Source: Clusia tigrina (lineage: Eukaryota; Arthropoda; Insecta; Diptera; Clusiidae). From it: 64,000 nt of DNA. Under the pieces are notes generated by a model. The model had not been told where the DNA came from. It was given only the letters and a program-made list of their open reading frames with translations, and ran no database searches. The DNA is taken from contig OV050033.1 in NCBI GenBank assembly GCA_920105625.2, positions 11,140,001 through 11,204,000 of the forward strand. Reading direction: 5' to 3'. Below, one piece after another: positions 1 through 11,469 of this stretch (within the stretch, counting starts at the first letter, position 1; the number at the start of each line of letters is the position of its first letter). The position numbers and the translations under genes were made by a program.

Positions 1-1683
1 ACTGCTGTGTGCAACATTTCCGTCGGTCTGGCTTGGAGCAGCTGCTTCGCACTTTTTGCTGCTGCAGAATTTAATTTGTGTGCTTCCCTCTGTGTGTGCA
101 TAACTGCCACTTACTGAATTTGCTTCCGTTGTTTTTCTGCTCGTCTTTGTGCTGCCACTCTGCTCTGCACTTCCATTCTTTGCTCACTGCGTTTTTATCT
201 TTTGTTCTGTAAATTATTTCGCAGCATTCGCTGAGAAGCGGCAAAAAAGAAGCGATAACGTAATAGAGACAACAATTTTTTTTAGCTTTCAGTTTTTGCA
301 CAACTGATGCAGCAGGAATCAAATTGCCGCCATGGATTCAGAATGTTCTCTGCTAGGAGAGTAAGTTTTTTCCTGCTGAACATTCCGTCTCCTTGCAGCA
401 AACAAAATAATCAAATATTGATTTTTTATTATTTTATTACTCGTAGTAGGGCGTTTCTTCTTATTGAGTGGCATTAATTATGTGAAAATATCTGGACTCA
501 TCACTATTTGATTTGATGCGGGAATAAAGACGTTTGCTGCTCATTACACAATGAAGGATCAGGGTGGTTGTGAAATTGTTCAACATTTTCCAAATCAAAT
601 ACGAAGAAATTGCTGACCAAAGTTCATTTGAAGTGCCACTCATAATTCCCTTCAGAACTTGTCATCATTAAGCTCCGACGTCGTTAGTGATAGAGAGTTT
701 TGTAGTCTCTGAATGAATGTTGGCAGGTTTATAGAGATACCAAGCCTCTTTATAAATGTTAACAGTTGAATAGAGATATCAAATAAGAAATTGAAGAAAT
801 AGTCCCGATTTTTCTGAAACATAAGGAAGGAGCCACTCATACCTACAAGTTACCACAACCTCTCCTGCCTGCTTATTAAACCATGGAGTAGATCAGAGAA
901 GTATAGTTTAAATCAGCGGTTAGTATATAAGGATATCCACCTTTGATGAGCTAGATGAAGATGACGATAAAGATGAAGCTAAAAGACCTGAGGTCTGACG
1001 AAGCACTGCTCCTCCTTTTACGTAGAAGTGAAGTGGGGTAGGTCGGAGAGCTGTCTCCAAGCACTCAGATATTGATGCCCATTGTACGTTCCTTTTACTT
1101 GAGACACTAATTAAATATACGGTATGTATGATCAACTCATAGATGGCAAAGTGCAAATCCTTTACAGACAACTAATTGATAAGACGCTCTAGATGATCAA
1201 ATCATTCCTTACAAACTGCACATCCTCTTCAGAAATGTCTATGGATCTACGAAAACAAGATCTCAAGAGCACTCTATCAGCATTTGATCTTATTTGGTTC
1301 AAGATCTCTCCTAATAGGGATACCGATTGAATATATCGTGGTTCTCCAACCTCGCAATTCACTAATATGAACTCTCTCTTATATTTCAAGCGAACCTCTT
1401 GCTAATAAGCCAAGGATACCAGATCTGTAATCTCAAGAAATAAAAAAAAAATCTTCTCTGGGCAAGAGGAGATATTCTGCAGACTATTAACTCTTCTGTG
1501 TCTTCATGTAGAATAGATTAGATTGTAGTCAGAGTGAGATCTAATCACCAAGTTACTGCGGCCAAATAGACTTTTTGTGCCACACTCTATTTTTACAAAT
1601 GCTCCCCAAGTCTAGTATTCATTACGAATTCAGAAATTTACTTAGGAGATTTGTCCGCACTATCTGACGGTTACGGTTAGGAT
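1..1683. other. Noncoding AT-rich stretch
   Basis: I see no gene here. Short ORFs are present on both strands but none has a recognisable motif, a splice context or protein-like composition. A TACTCGTA octamer lies near position 440. Confidence 0.5.
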
Positions 1684-1830
1684 ACGAAGCCGGGTTCATA
1701 TGAGGCCATTACAATGGCAAAGTAGGTATTCAGCTGTTTCCTCCTCTTCGTTACACAACCTACAGAGGTCATTATAGCGATCATTACTCTACAGTGCCCA
1801 GTCAAAAGTTCCGTGACAATGCGAATGCCT
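1684..1830 (-). pseudogene. LINE remnant, RNase H-side zinc knuckle
   Basis: On the minus strand one frame reads ELLTGHC (about 1792-1815). A shifted frame reads DLCRLCNEEEETAEYLLCHC (about 1708-1769), giving the C-x2-C then Y-x3-C-x-C knuckle. LTGHC followed by such a knuckle is the C-terminal signature of several RNase H-bearing insect LINEs; the better copies in this window are at 10.2, 22.1 and 58.1 kb. Frameshifts and stops show it is dead. Its 5' and 3' limits are not visible, and no tail motif was found. Confidence 0.6.
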
Positions 1831-3975
1831 GACGGAGTCTGAACAAAGGGAAACGCAGAACACAAAGCGAAACTAGATAATGGGACACAGCAAGTGAGCG
1901 GACCCTTCTCATACAAAGAAACTACTTGCGAGTATCGTGGGAACCATGAAAGATTCTAATAGTAAAAATGTAATAAATAATAATAAATATATAAAAATAA
2001 GGAACTATTTCAATTAAGTTCGAGATGTATTGTATGAGACCATCCACTATGAACATGGTTGTCTGTAGCCAGGTGTTCTTAGTCGTGATCAACTACGTCC
2101 AGGTCAGGTCTAGGCCACTACCATGCTACTACCTTCTCTTCCTCCAAACATACGAGTATAACATATGTGTAGTCTGTTCAGAAACCTGGTTAGAGCAATG
2201 TGAGCCTCCTCATACACAATATTCTGCGAAATTAACGAGGACATTCCGTGTGGACAAATTGTGGTGAATTGCAAATGTTGGTTACATTGTTCAATTGGGT
2301 AAAAATTTCGGCTGTCACAGTAATTTCGGCACACCGCATTCTCCACAGTCAAAAAATTCAGCACTCAAATTGTCGGCGCACATCCGGAGGCCTCTCCATT
2401 TATATGCAAATTTGCAAGTACGTCAAAATGTTGAAAAATTGCATAAATTGGTGATTACATAAATCCAATTCAATTGAAATCAAATGAAGCACACTCTACA
2501 CACACACACACACACACACTCCCAAAAAGAGATACACACACATACACACACAACATGCCTACTTGCTTACTGGTATATATGTATCCGCTTATGGTGACTG
2601 AAGCAGCAACAGCTCGAAAGCCAACAGCGCGGAGACACACATTGGGGAACCACAGCAACCCCACCGCCGCCCGCAAATTGTGTTAACATTTGTTACCAAA
2701 TGCAAATGAGGCTTAATTATGCGATAAAATTGTAGTAAATTCCAGCGAGCGATTTTTTTTTTGGCATCTTTGCCAAACAGGAAAGGAAAACGCTCCCAAG
2801 CAAACAGCCGCGGTGCTAAATGAAAGTGCTGTTTTCTTCTAAATAAGAATAGTAGTAATAAATTTTTTAGCACGTTATTCTCGTTGTTTATTGTTATGAT
2901 AGGAGCAATTGTTGTTGTTGTTCAGCTTTCTTCAGTTGTTATTTAAAGTTCTTGGTTAGTGGCCAAGGAAAGCGCGCCACTCTACACGATTTGCTCGGTT
3001 TAATTGCCGTGCGGAAGTGCGGCGGCGATTGTGGGGTGCAGGTGTGGGGGTGCCGGCCTGCGGTGGGCGGCAGCTTAACGTCACTTTCGTTACAAATGTG
3101 GCATGTAAACGCAACTGTTACAATTACCACGCAATTGTTACTTTATTGTGCCTGCGTTGCTTCGCTTCAGTTCGTGTTTGCTTGTGATTTTCTACAATTA
3201 GCGCTAAATAAATTTATATTTTGTTTTTATAATTTTGTTTGTGTTTTTAGTTTTATTTTCAGGTAGCATGATGAGTGAACCATAAGGAGATTCCTGCTAA
3301 CAAATCTGAAGAGCTGAGTGAATGTAGTAATTGAATACAAAAGCAACAAAAATATCTTTCTAGCTTTGTACTCGTATCTAATTGAGCCAATCAGTGCAGA
3401 CAAGAAAAAAAAACAACTAAAGTGCTTCCAAGGAGAGTCCCAGGGGTGCCCTATTACAGCCCTTATTCCCTTCTTCCAATGTTTTCGTAGAAAGTTCAAA
3501 AAGCTTCTCAAATATTATATTACATTGTTTGAAGAACAGCAAATTTGTCATTCCATTCCATTTCAGCTCAGTTACAGAACCAGACTATCCTGTTCGTAGT
3601 ATCATGTTCTCGCCTTTACACAAATGAGCATAGTAATCCAAGTATCTCCTGCCCCTTTTGTTGATATCACACCCAAAGTCTTTTGTAATTTCTAGTCTCA
3701 AAGTAATCATTGCGATCCCCATCTAATTGGCACCTTATTATAACACTTTCCTTAGCTGTTCACACCTCTTAATTAACCATTTTCCTTACACGTTCAACAA
3801 TTCATTTTCAATTTCCTCAACAGTCTGCCCCGCTCACTTGGCTGACAAGGTAGCAACTTTTGTGCGGATGTGGGAGTGTGTGATTGTTTGCTTGTGTGGG
3901 TGTGTGAAATGTGTGAAAATGTGTGTGAGAGTGTATGAGTGTGAGTTGCTTGTTTCGTTTAGCATCAAGAGCTGA
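1831..3975. other. Noncoding stretch with CA and TG microsatellites
   Basis: No gene recognised. A CA run lies at about 2497-2550 and a TG-rich run at about 3870-3945. ORFs overlapping these runs are low-complexity artefacts. Confidence 0.5.
2497..2550. repeat. CA microsatellite
   Basis: A run of CA dinucleotides (2499-2519) is followed by interrupted CA to about 2550. It creates short overlapping ORFs rich in T/H on one strand and C/V on the other. Confidence 0.85.
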
Positions 3976-3977
3976 AG

Positions 3978-4024
3978 CGATGTTATCTTAATTGGAATCA
4001 ATTCACGCCAGTGTGTGACATTTG
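3978..4024 (+). other. Noncoding module A1, paralogous to 31570-31613
   Basis: GATGTTATCTTAATTG and the following bases match the segment near 31570 at about 37 of 44 aligned positions, with no gap. It is the first of three same-order matches between 4-8.7 kb and 31.5-33.3 kb. There is no coding potential. The function is unknown; a conserved regulatory element or an old dispersed repeat are both possible. Confidence 0.55.
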
Positions 4025-4291
4025 AGCACCAATTCCCCACACACAAAAGACAACCAAAGCGCACTTCTTTAAATCGCAGGGAGCGAAAACAACAACAATA
4101 CCAACAACAACAATAACAACACCAAAAGTGGGTAAACAAGCTGGAAAAGTGTAGGAAAATCCAACGACTGTGTGTGATATGAAGCGTTATTGTGACAAAT
4201 TAATTACATTTTGATTTACGAGTAAGTAAGTCATCAAATTGTGGGCGGCCAGTCAGCAAGCCGAGGAGGAGCTGTCAGCAGGGCTCCTGCT

Positions 4292-4329
4292 ATGTGGCTG
4301 ATTAGAGCCGCACTCTTCCTCTGTGGTGG
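4292..4329 (+). CDS. Candidate first coding exon (signal peptide-like), partial
   Basis: An ATG at 4292 opens MWLIRAALFLCG, a short N-terminus with one arginine and a hydrophobic core typical of a secretory signal peptide. The frame is cut after two bases of the next codon by a strong donor, G|GTAAGT, at 4330-4335 (phase 2); reading past it gives a stop at once. The upstream frame is open to a stop at 4223-4225 but holds no other ATG. The start context (CCTGCT before ATG) is not ideal for flies. Long genes for cell-surface or secreted proteins often begin this way, but no second exon could be linked, so the product is unknown. A chance occurrence remains possible. Confidence 0.3.
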
Positions 4330-4339
4330 GTAAGTGCTA

Positions 4340-5186
4340 AATATACAGTTAGGCAGCAGTGGGCGTGATTGTAAGCATTGAATAATTTATCAACTCTTCT
4401 ACGTGGGCTTTTTGAGCCATTTTACGTGTTGTTGCCATTTGCCACCTCCACACAGGAAATTAGCATTAGGGCTTTCTTTTAACCTTCTGCATAGAAGTGT
4501 CAATGGGAATTTTTGTCACCCTAACAATCATTTGCGAAGTTGGCACTAATTCTCAAGTTGAATTATTATTAAATTATTTTAAACTACCCGAAGTGAGTGT
4601 AGAGGGAAGAAAATAGCCTTGAAATCTAGAGAAAGAATTGGAAGAAAATTCTAGAAAATACGTTTTCTACTGATGTATAAGATTAGTATTGGATGGAAGA
4701 AGGGTATTGGAAGATGTTGGGCTGAGGAGGTCCATTAAATTGCTCTTCTTTTCACAACGAAGTGACGCACTCTAGGTAGCAAAATACAGCTATGTTTAAA
4801 ACCACACCTTCAAGATATCATAGAACTATAAAAATATATAAGTAAAGGGACAACTGCAACAAGGATAACAACAACACTAGCCCACCATAATTATTTACAG
4901 ACAGTAGCGAAGAAAAAACAAAATAAATAAACAACAGAAACATAGTTAAATAAAATATATTTAACGGAAGCTTCCGTGATGAAGAAAAATATATATGAGC
5001 AACAGCCTAGACAGATAGTATAGGATAACTTTAGCCTTGTAAAAGAATATGTGGATGTATTTAACCACACACCTGAAACTAAATACTGTGTTAACAAACT
5101 TAGTATAAGGCCATCAATAATGTATGCTGTATTGGTTTGACGCTCTGAGTCTATTAAGGTAACGGGAATGAAACGACTTGAGAAAG
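4340..5186. other. No gene recognised
   Basis: AT-rich DNA with short ORFs lacking any motif. Nothing structured was seen apart from short A-rich and CAA-rich runs. Confidence 0.5.
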
Positions 5187-5289
5187 CCTTGGGATATGTG
5201 GCATAATGATGGACTCTAAGTGTAGTATATTAGAGTTGTATACATACTTAGATTAGTTTCGGTCCATCATTATGCCACATATTCCAAGG
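5187..5289. repeat. Fold-back (hairpin) sequence
   Basis: The arms 5187-5214 and 5262-5289 are inverted copies of each other, with one mismatch over 28 bp, separated by a 47-base spacer. The core arm sequence is TGTGGCATAATGATGGAC. The transcript of either strand would form a long hairpin. It could be a small foldback transposon remnant or a hairpin RNA precursor. No target-site duplication is evident. Confidence 0.8.
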
Positions 5290-5454
5290 ATTTCATTTTC
5301 GCTATCTCCATAGATTTAGTACCTGAAACTATTTATTTTTTGAATATAAACAACAACAACCTAACCCATTGTTGATTCTCTATTGAGAGTATATAGAAGA
5401 AGTGGTGAAGAAGAAAATATGGCTAATGTTTTCATATTCTCCATATTTTCCGTG

Positions 5455-6135
5455 TGCTAACTAGAAGAAAATAGTATTCAGAATCTAGTCTAAAAGTATA
5501 TACTGAATAGTATATTCTGGATAGTATACAGAATAGTATAGTATTCTGGATAATATACTCTGGACACGATAGTATATTCTGAATATCAGATTCTGGATAG
5601 AATATTTTGGGTATACTCTGGATAGTATATTCTGGGTAGTATATTCTGTGCAGTATATTCTGGGATGTATATTCTGAATAGTATAGTCTGGATAGTATAC
5701 AGAACCTAGTATAGAAGTATATACTGAATAGTATATTCTGGATAGTATATTCTGAATATCAGATTCTGGATAGAATATTTTGGGTATACTCTGGATAGTA
5801 TATTCTGGGTAGTATATTCTGTGCAGTATATTCTGGGATGTATATTCTGAATAGTATAGTCTGGATAGTATACAGAACCTAGTATAGAAGTATATACTGA
5901 ATAGTATATTCTGGATAGTATATTCTGGATAGCATACTCTGGACAGTTAATTCTGTGGAGTATATTCTGGATAGTAAACAGAACCTTGTATATTCTGAAT
6001 AGTATACTCTGGATAGTATATTCAGGATAATATATTCTGAATATTACATTCTGGATGGTATATTCTGGATAGTATACAGAACCTAGTATAGAAGTAATAT
6101 TTACACTGGGTAATATATATTGAATAATATATTCA
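5455..6135. repeat. 14-bp minisatellite with 173-bp higher-order unit
   Basis: The array is built from variants of CTGGATAGTATATT. A block starting at 5581 recurs at 5754 almost unchanged, giving a higher-order period of 173 bp; a third copy from about 5927 diverges. The 14-bp unit has no stop codon in any minus-strand frame, so a 150-residue Tyr/Ile-rich ORF appears on that strand (5706-6158). That ORF is a product of the repeat, not a gene. Confidence 0.9.
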
Positions 6136-7688
6136 ATATAGTATGGAGATAGGTGCATATCCTCTTATTACATACCTTCATTTAATTTTAGTACCAATAA
6201 CATCCTATTGTCTCTTTCAGATGCCGTGTCATCATAATTGACGGAAGCTGATTCTTACCTTCGCCTGAGCACAGTCATATTAAGCTAATCTAAGCTTTGA
6301 AACCTAATTGAAATCTGAGGAATCTGACATGAACACGCAACGAATCACCGCACATAATCGCCTACGCGTGCGGCATAGTCTCAATTTCACTCGACACGCA
6401 CACGCAATGAAAAAATTTCGTATAAATAGTTCACAAAGACGAGTGAGGTGGGGTAATTATTTGCTCATTAATTTTGCAGGTACAACCTAATTAAACACAG
6501 AAGACAGAGAGAGAGAAATCAATGAACTCTTTTTACAACTGAAATGCTAAAATAAACAAAATTACAGAAACAAAACAGCAACACACGCGAACGGTTTGTT
6601 ATGAGAAAATCCAAAACAAAAGGCAACAGCAACCACAGTAACAACAACACCAATAACAACAACCATAATAAGCCCAAAAACAAAGCAGTCAGCTAACAAG
6701 AATATAATTCTGGTATCCACGCAGTGTCAATTAAGCTTATGCCCAAATATAAACAAGACGAACAAAAGAAAGCGAATTCAACTAACGACGCGACGACGCA
6801 GCGCAAAAACCGCAACAAAACAACCAAAACAAAAGCGTCAACGAAAACGTCAGCGAAAACCGCCGCCGATGTTTATCATTAGCAGCGGTTTCCACCACAA
6901 AAACACCAAATAAAAACAGCAGAAAAACTCACAAAAATCACTGCAGAACTACAATTGGAGTACGTGTGACCGCCCAGACATATTCCGGCTGTGTAAACTT
7001 TCATTGTGGGAAACGTCAATCACAATCACACTTGGTGGGAGCGGGTGGGGGCAAATAGTTCGTGCAATTGTGGGTATGGTTTCGATCTTACTTCAGTACA
7101 AATTTCGATATTTAATGGGATGTGTTATTCCAGAGAGTATTAATTGGAGCCAACTAATATGATCCGAATTGTTACCGAATATATGTAATTCCAATTGTGC
7201 ATGAATATTATTCGAATTGTTTAAGAATATAATTCTAATTGCTCCAGAATATGATTACAATTGTCTGTAATACACTGTATTTAATTAACAACCGTATTCT
7301 GGATGTTGTTCATATAAGTACCAATTACATTTCATCGTCTCTGGAAACACAGTGGACCCTTTGTCAGTTGATGAGTATATCTTCTGACACTGATTCAAGT
7401 ATGAGAAGGAATGTTAGTTACCTTATCAGTAAATTTAAATTTATATGGGCCAGCAAGTAGCCGCCAGCAAATAGCATCACCACATATTATTCTAAAGCGA
7501 AAGATACCCAGACACTTATCACAGAACTGCCGAAGTGTATCAGCAAGAAACCACTAGACCCTTACTACCCAAAGCGATGTAAGAATAAACCACTTTTTAA
7601 TAAACCCAAAATCCTTAGATATTGTCAGGAGATGCTGGTCTGAAGGAACAGGATACAAAATAGGTAAATAATCTATCTTTAAGTAGAC
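6136..7688. other. Noncoding stretch, A/CAA-rich in the middle
   Basis: No gene recognised. Positions 6560-6960 are rich in CAA and AAC runs like many fly 5' UTRs, but no start codon with a coding continuation was found. Around 7037-7065 the G-rich string ending GGGGGCAAATA resembles 31833-31860 (module A2). Confidence 0.45.
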
Positions 7689-8105
7689 GGAATATAGGTA
7701 CCGGCATAAATGTCCTAAGGGGACACTGGGTACTGATGGCCAGAGATTAGCAATCCTCTCAATTGTTTTTGCAGCAGTTACATGGATGAGGGATAGCAGG
7801 AGCCAATCAAAACCCTGATCTGCACATATCCAGTGCTGTCCAAAAGGAGAAATACTTTCCCGTGTGACTACTTTCTGGAATCCCTAGAGGACATTTCGAA
7901 AACAAAAATAGGTTCTATCAATGACTTTATTGAAAGCTCCAAATTGAGATGGAATGGTTCTTCTGTCTCATGCAATGTCACAAAGGGCCAACCCAGGCCT
8001 AAGTGTGCTTTTTAGCAGCCGCTCAAACCAAGGGCATCAAAATGTTGCACGAAGTTTTTGTTCCTGCCAAACACATGTGAAAAATAGGGTGTGACCTGAC
8101 CTGAC
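7689..8105 (+). pseudogene. LINE 3' end (RNase H-side C-terminus and tail)
   Basis: In shifting frames this segment reads INVLRGHWVLMAR (the LTGHCLIGRHA-like box, from 7704), then LSKRRNTFPCDYFLESLEDI and INDFIESSKLRWN (about 7830-7960). These match the order seen in the better-kept copy at 10.2-10.7 kb. It ends in the shared 3' signature: AGGCCTAAGTG, a CAGCCGCT block, and finally GACCTGACCTGAC instead of the usual TAACC repeats. Stops and frameshifts show it is inactive. The polymerase domain is not visible upstream. Confidence 0.6.
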
Positions 8106-9697
8106 TTCGAACCAGAGAATGAAATTTACCCACAATTTGGTTGACTCAAATTTGTTTTTTTTTATACTCGTAATGATTTCTTCCATGGTTTGTTTTTTTA
8201 CGTCGCATATCACTCAGTCGGAAGTGTGCGTGTGAATTTAGCCTTCCCCTCTCTGCCTGATTACTTGTGTAAGTTTTATCTTAAAGATCCATTTTGTGGA
8301 GCTGTTCTGTTTTTAGGCTTACATATCTAGAACACAAAAAATCACACGAGCTCTACAAAAACTCGAGCAAATTTGCAACTAAAAATAATCCAGAAACAAG
8401 AACAAAACAACACAAAGCGTATCTTTATTTGATTCCCGCCCATCGTAATGCAACAACAAAAGAAATGCCAGTAAATTGTCATTTGGCATAGAAAAGCAGC
8501 TCCAAATAATACGAGTAAAGTGAAATTCCAAGCGCCGGCAGAGACACAGTTGGAGGGACAGTGGGAGCGGTACACGGGGATAGACAGGCGGGGAGGCGAG
8601 ACACACAAAAATGACAACGCTAAATTGTCTTTTATTGTGGAAATGTTTTTATTATCATTATTATGGGGTGCGTACTCGTGGGGCTGCCAACCCGCACTGG
8701 CAGATATGAACTTTTGTTATTCAACACATACTCGCAAACAGCCGCTCACTCACATATAGGAACACAGGCACATTTGTGGCCATTACCATATGAGCTGCTT
8801 GCTTATTGCATTAGCATATAATCGCATTCACACACGTTGACAATCTGTGGCCACACGCCCGTGTTCACTAGCAAAATTTTCCCAGCTTCCGGCACAGTAA
8901 GTCAGCAGATTCAGCAACGGCATATCAGGCCTTAGCAACTACGCCTTTCCCTCCCTCCCAATGGCATTCGATTGCAGCTTTACTGACTGACTGACTGACG
9001 TGCTGCCGTCACAAGAGTCATTCGAAAATGTCGCAGTGCGGTGATAAACTGTGACGCAAGCGACACAAGCGGTTAACTGCGTTTTGTTTAAGAACGTATT
9101 TTTATCAATTAATTTTAATAATTTCCTAGCCCAGTAGGCGTGTTTAAAGTAACGCTTTTACATTATCATCAGCGGCAGAACGGTCAAAGCCGAACATGTC
9201 AGTTCACATAAACGCGTTTCATTTATGCCTGACCTCGGCGAATGCGAGTCAATTAAAATGTTTTATCCATGTTGTCGAAAAAGCGTGTCCACTGGGGAAA
9301 ATATGTTCTGAACAGAATGTGAAATATTAACAACAAGAAAACATTGTCTAAACGAGCCAAGCGGCAACAGTGGAAGTATGCCCCCTCCAAACGTTTAGTG
9401 GCAAATAATAGCGCTGGACCCACAGGCACAGAGCAAGCAAACTACTTTTCAGCTGGAGCACTGCGCGCTGCACTCTGTGAGCACCACAGTTGAAGAACAC
9501 TGATGCTTCAATTATATTGGTTGGAACACCAACAGTAGAGAACAGCTCACAGCTATCTGTGAACTGCCAAATTGCTCATAAGTGCCCACAAGCGCATTGA
9601 TTGAAGATGACATCTGACTTAAAATAATGTTGGAATCGACATTGCATTCCATTTCCCCACATTCCACACAAGATCAGTGAGGTTTGACTGGAATATG
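8106..9697. other. Noncoding stretch
   Basis: No gene recognised. It contains module A3 (8380-8665). From about 8760 to 9300 the DNA is less AT-rich and contains GACTGACTGACTGAC near 8984, but no exon could be supported. Confidence 0.5.
8380..8665 (+). other. Noncoding module A3, paralogous to 33036-33303
   Basis: Three blocks match in the same order: ACTAAAAATAA with GTATCTTT; AAATGCC, TGGCATA and GTGAAATTC with GCGC; and TTTTATTATCATT at the end. The distance from the CAACAACAA block to the last block is about 217 bp here and 221 bp in the partner. The equal spacing argues against chance similarity of simple sequence. No coding potential is seen. Confidence 0.55.
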
Positions 9698-10095
9698 GTT
9701 GAACATGCCCAAGCGGCGGTGTCGTTTACTGCGGCTTGGAGTGCGTTTTTTGATACAAGTTCTGTTTGTCCAACAGTTATAAGCGCAGTATCATCCACGA
9801 ACGTGGCTGTGGTAGGTTGATCACATATGTAGAGCAGATAAAGGATTGGACCTAATACCAGATAAAGGATTGGAACTAATACCTTGCTACCTGCAGTACT
9901 CCAGTTTTGACTACCTTGTGCATCTAAGACTCATTTTGTTGTCTTACTCTAAAGTTGCGTTCTGGGAGATATGAAGTGAGGATATCAGAGAATTGTTTTT
10001 AGCTTTGATTTTGGCATACTTAGTCGAATGCTTTGGCTACATGGAGAAAGATAATTGGGCATATCATTTTCTCTTCTAGAGCTTTTGCGATTGTT
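9698..10095 (-). pseudogene. Jockey-type LINE reverse transcriptase fragment
   Basis: The minus strand translates, across frames, to ALEEKMICPIIFLHVAKAFD, then ILTSYLPERNFRVRQQNE, then LGPILYLLYICDQPTTATF followed by VDDTALITVGQ. These are RT motifs in order: the first catalytic Asp region (here HVAKAFD, normally DVAKAFD), the SYL..R.F.V region, and an F[V]DD variant of the catalytic FADD box. A 25-bp tandem duplication (about 9838-9887) repeats PILYLVLGPILYL inside the domain. Several stops and shifts mark it as dead. It abuts the 3' tail of a different LINE at 10106. Confidence 0.7.
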
Positions 10096-10105
10096 TGAGT
10101 TATTG

Positions 10106-10670
10106 GATGGACTTAAGTTAGGTTAGGTTAAGTGGCTGTCCTTAGACTCACTTAGGCCTCTTCAACGTCCATTGTGGCACCACTGGAGCTTTTCTCTTAC
10201 AACTCCAGATCTTCCTTAAACTATTCTGTGGATTTGATAAAAGTAGCCACTTTCGTTAGCTTCATCCGGGAAACCTCCTCAATACTGTCAAAAAATGTGA
10301 ATCCAAGCGCTGAGAACCTTTTTCTGTATAGAGCCATGCATCCACACGGGAAGTGTTCCACGGTTTCCTCTCCCTCGATATCTTGGCAGCTTCTACAAAA
10401 GTCATAAAGGGGTACCCTCGTTCTACTTAGATGTCTACCAATTAAACAATGGCCTGTCAACACCCCTATCCCATTTTTTACGTCCTGCCTATTCAATTTC
10501 AACAGCAGTTTAGTACGGCCGCGGTTCCATTCGGGCCAGGTTTGCCACTTATTAGGCAGGTTGATAGCTGTCTCCATAGGACATTTGCAACTTCGACAGT
10601 GTGTGTATCTATTAGCAATTTGCATGTAGCTTAAGGCACTGTTACAGGTACTTAACTTAACGAAGCTCAT
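10106..10670 (-). pseudogene. LINE 3' end: RNase H-side knuckle and (TAACC) tail
   Basis: A 149-residue frame (10221-10670) ends in FCRSCQDIEGEETVEHF, PCGCMALYRKR and LGFTFFDSIEEVSRMKLTKV. This is the LTGHCLIGRH box followed by a CCHC-like knuckle that closes ORF2 of RNase H-bearing LINEs (I/LOA-like clades). Downstream on the same strand come CACAATGGACG, AGGCCTAAGTGAGTC, ACAGCCACT and then TAACCTAACCTAAC at 10108-10121. It is the least damaged copy of this family in the window. The polymerase part is absent, as in 5'-truncated insertions. The exact clade cannot be set without an alignment. Confidence 0.75.
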
Positions 10671-11403
10671 CAGCTTCGGAAAAAATCATCATCACTGTCT
10701 TATGAAAGAATTCTTCCCGGCTTGAAGAATTCAAAGTGTTGAAGACGAAATATTTGCTATGATGCTGCTCAAAAGTGGATCTCCAAATGAACACTGCACA
10801 AACGTGACGCATCTTCAGTCTCTTTACGTTACTAGTGACTGCATAGAGTCACACAACACTTTTGTCACACTTCATTAACTGAATTGAACAAATTTCTGTC
10901 TTTAATTATTCTATTTAAATGTTTTAAAAATAAGTCGCTGCGTTTTGTGTTTATTTTTGAATGTAGGCAATGCGAACGCTGGCGATAAGAACGCAGCCAT
11001 AAAGCAACAACAGCAACGGCAGCAACAACAACTCAGTCAACAGAACGGGGGCCTTATCTGGAACTGTGAAATTTCATTTAATGACATTGCATTTCATATT
11101 TGCATTTACAATGCGGCTCGGCGGGATTTGCGCGTCATTGGGGCGCGCATGTTTTAGTTTTCAAAATACTATCATAATTGTAATAATAAATTCTTAAATT
11201 CTAAAATTTGTTTAATCATCGAGCAGATCAACATTTTGCAGCACATTTTTGTACAATGTTATTAAAATATTTGCTGTGGCTATTTTTGCTGTCACCGAAA
11301 CCCACTTTAGTGGCGCTTTGCCACCTCACTCGGCATTTCAGCGATAAATGAAATACAAATAAAAATACTTTTATTAATTTAAACAAAAACAAACCCACAA
11401 AAA
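10671..11403. other. Noncoding stretch with short polyglutamine-like CAA/CAG run
   Basis: Around 10950-11040 an ORF (NANAGDKNAAIKQQQQRQQQ, 10969-11028) follows a plausible acceptor TTATTTTTGAATGTAG, but CAA/CAG runs are common in fly noncoding DNA. I do not call an exon. Confidence 0.35.
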
Positions 11404-11463
11404 ATGCGACCGAAATTGAACTTGCTGCTGCTCGTCTGCTGCTATACTGGGAATTTGTTGATA
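11404..11463 (+). CDS. Candidate first coding exon (signal peptide), partial
   Basis: An ATG at 11404 in a good fly context (CACAAAAA before ATG) opens MRPKLNLLLLVCCYTGNLLI: a basic start (Arg2, Lys4), a leucine-rich core and small/Cys residues, as in a signal peptide. After exactly 20 codons comes a strong donor, ATA|GTGAGT at 11464-11469 (phase 0). An in-frame stop at 11380-11382 supports this ATG as the first. The upstream 60 bases are A/C-rich like a 5' UTR. Without splicing the frame would continue about 20 more residues and stop. The product is not identifiable from the leader alone. A 180-residue ORF on the other strand (11228-11770) overlaps it; at most one of the two is likely to be real. 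Confidence 0.4.
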
Positions 11464-11469
11464 GTGAGT

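Noticed and set aside
3420..3480. SQGCPI-like string resembling the RT block of some LINEs
   Set aside because: A single short match with no neighbouring RT motifs in any frame.
5706..6158. 150-residue Tyr/Ile/Pro-rich ORF on the minus strand
   Set aside because: It is a translation of a stop-free 14-bp minisatellite.
9838..9887. 25-bp tandem duplication as an independent repeat
   Set aside because: It lies inside the reverse transcriptase fragment and is reported there.
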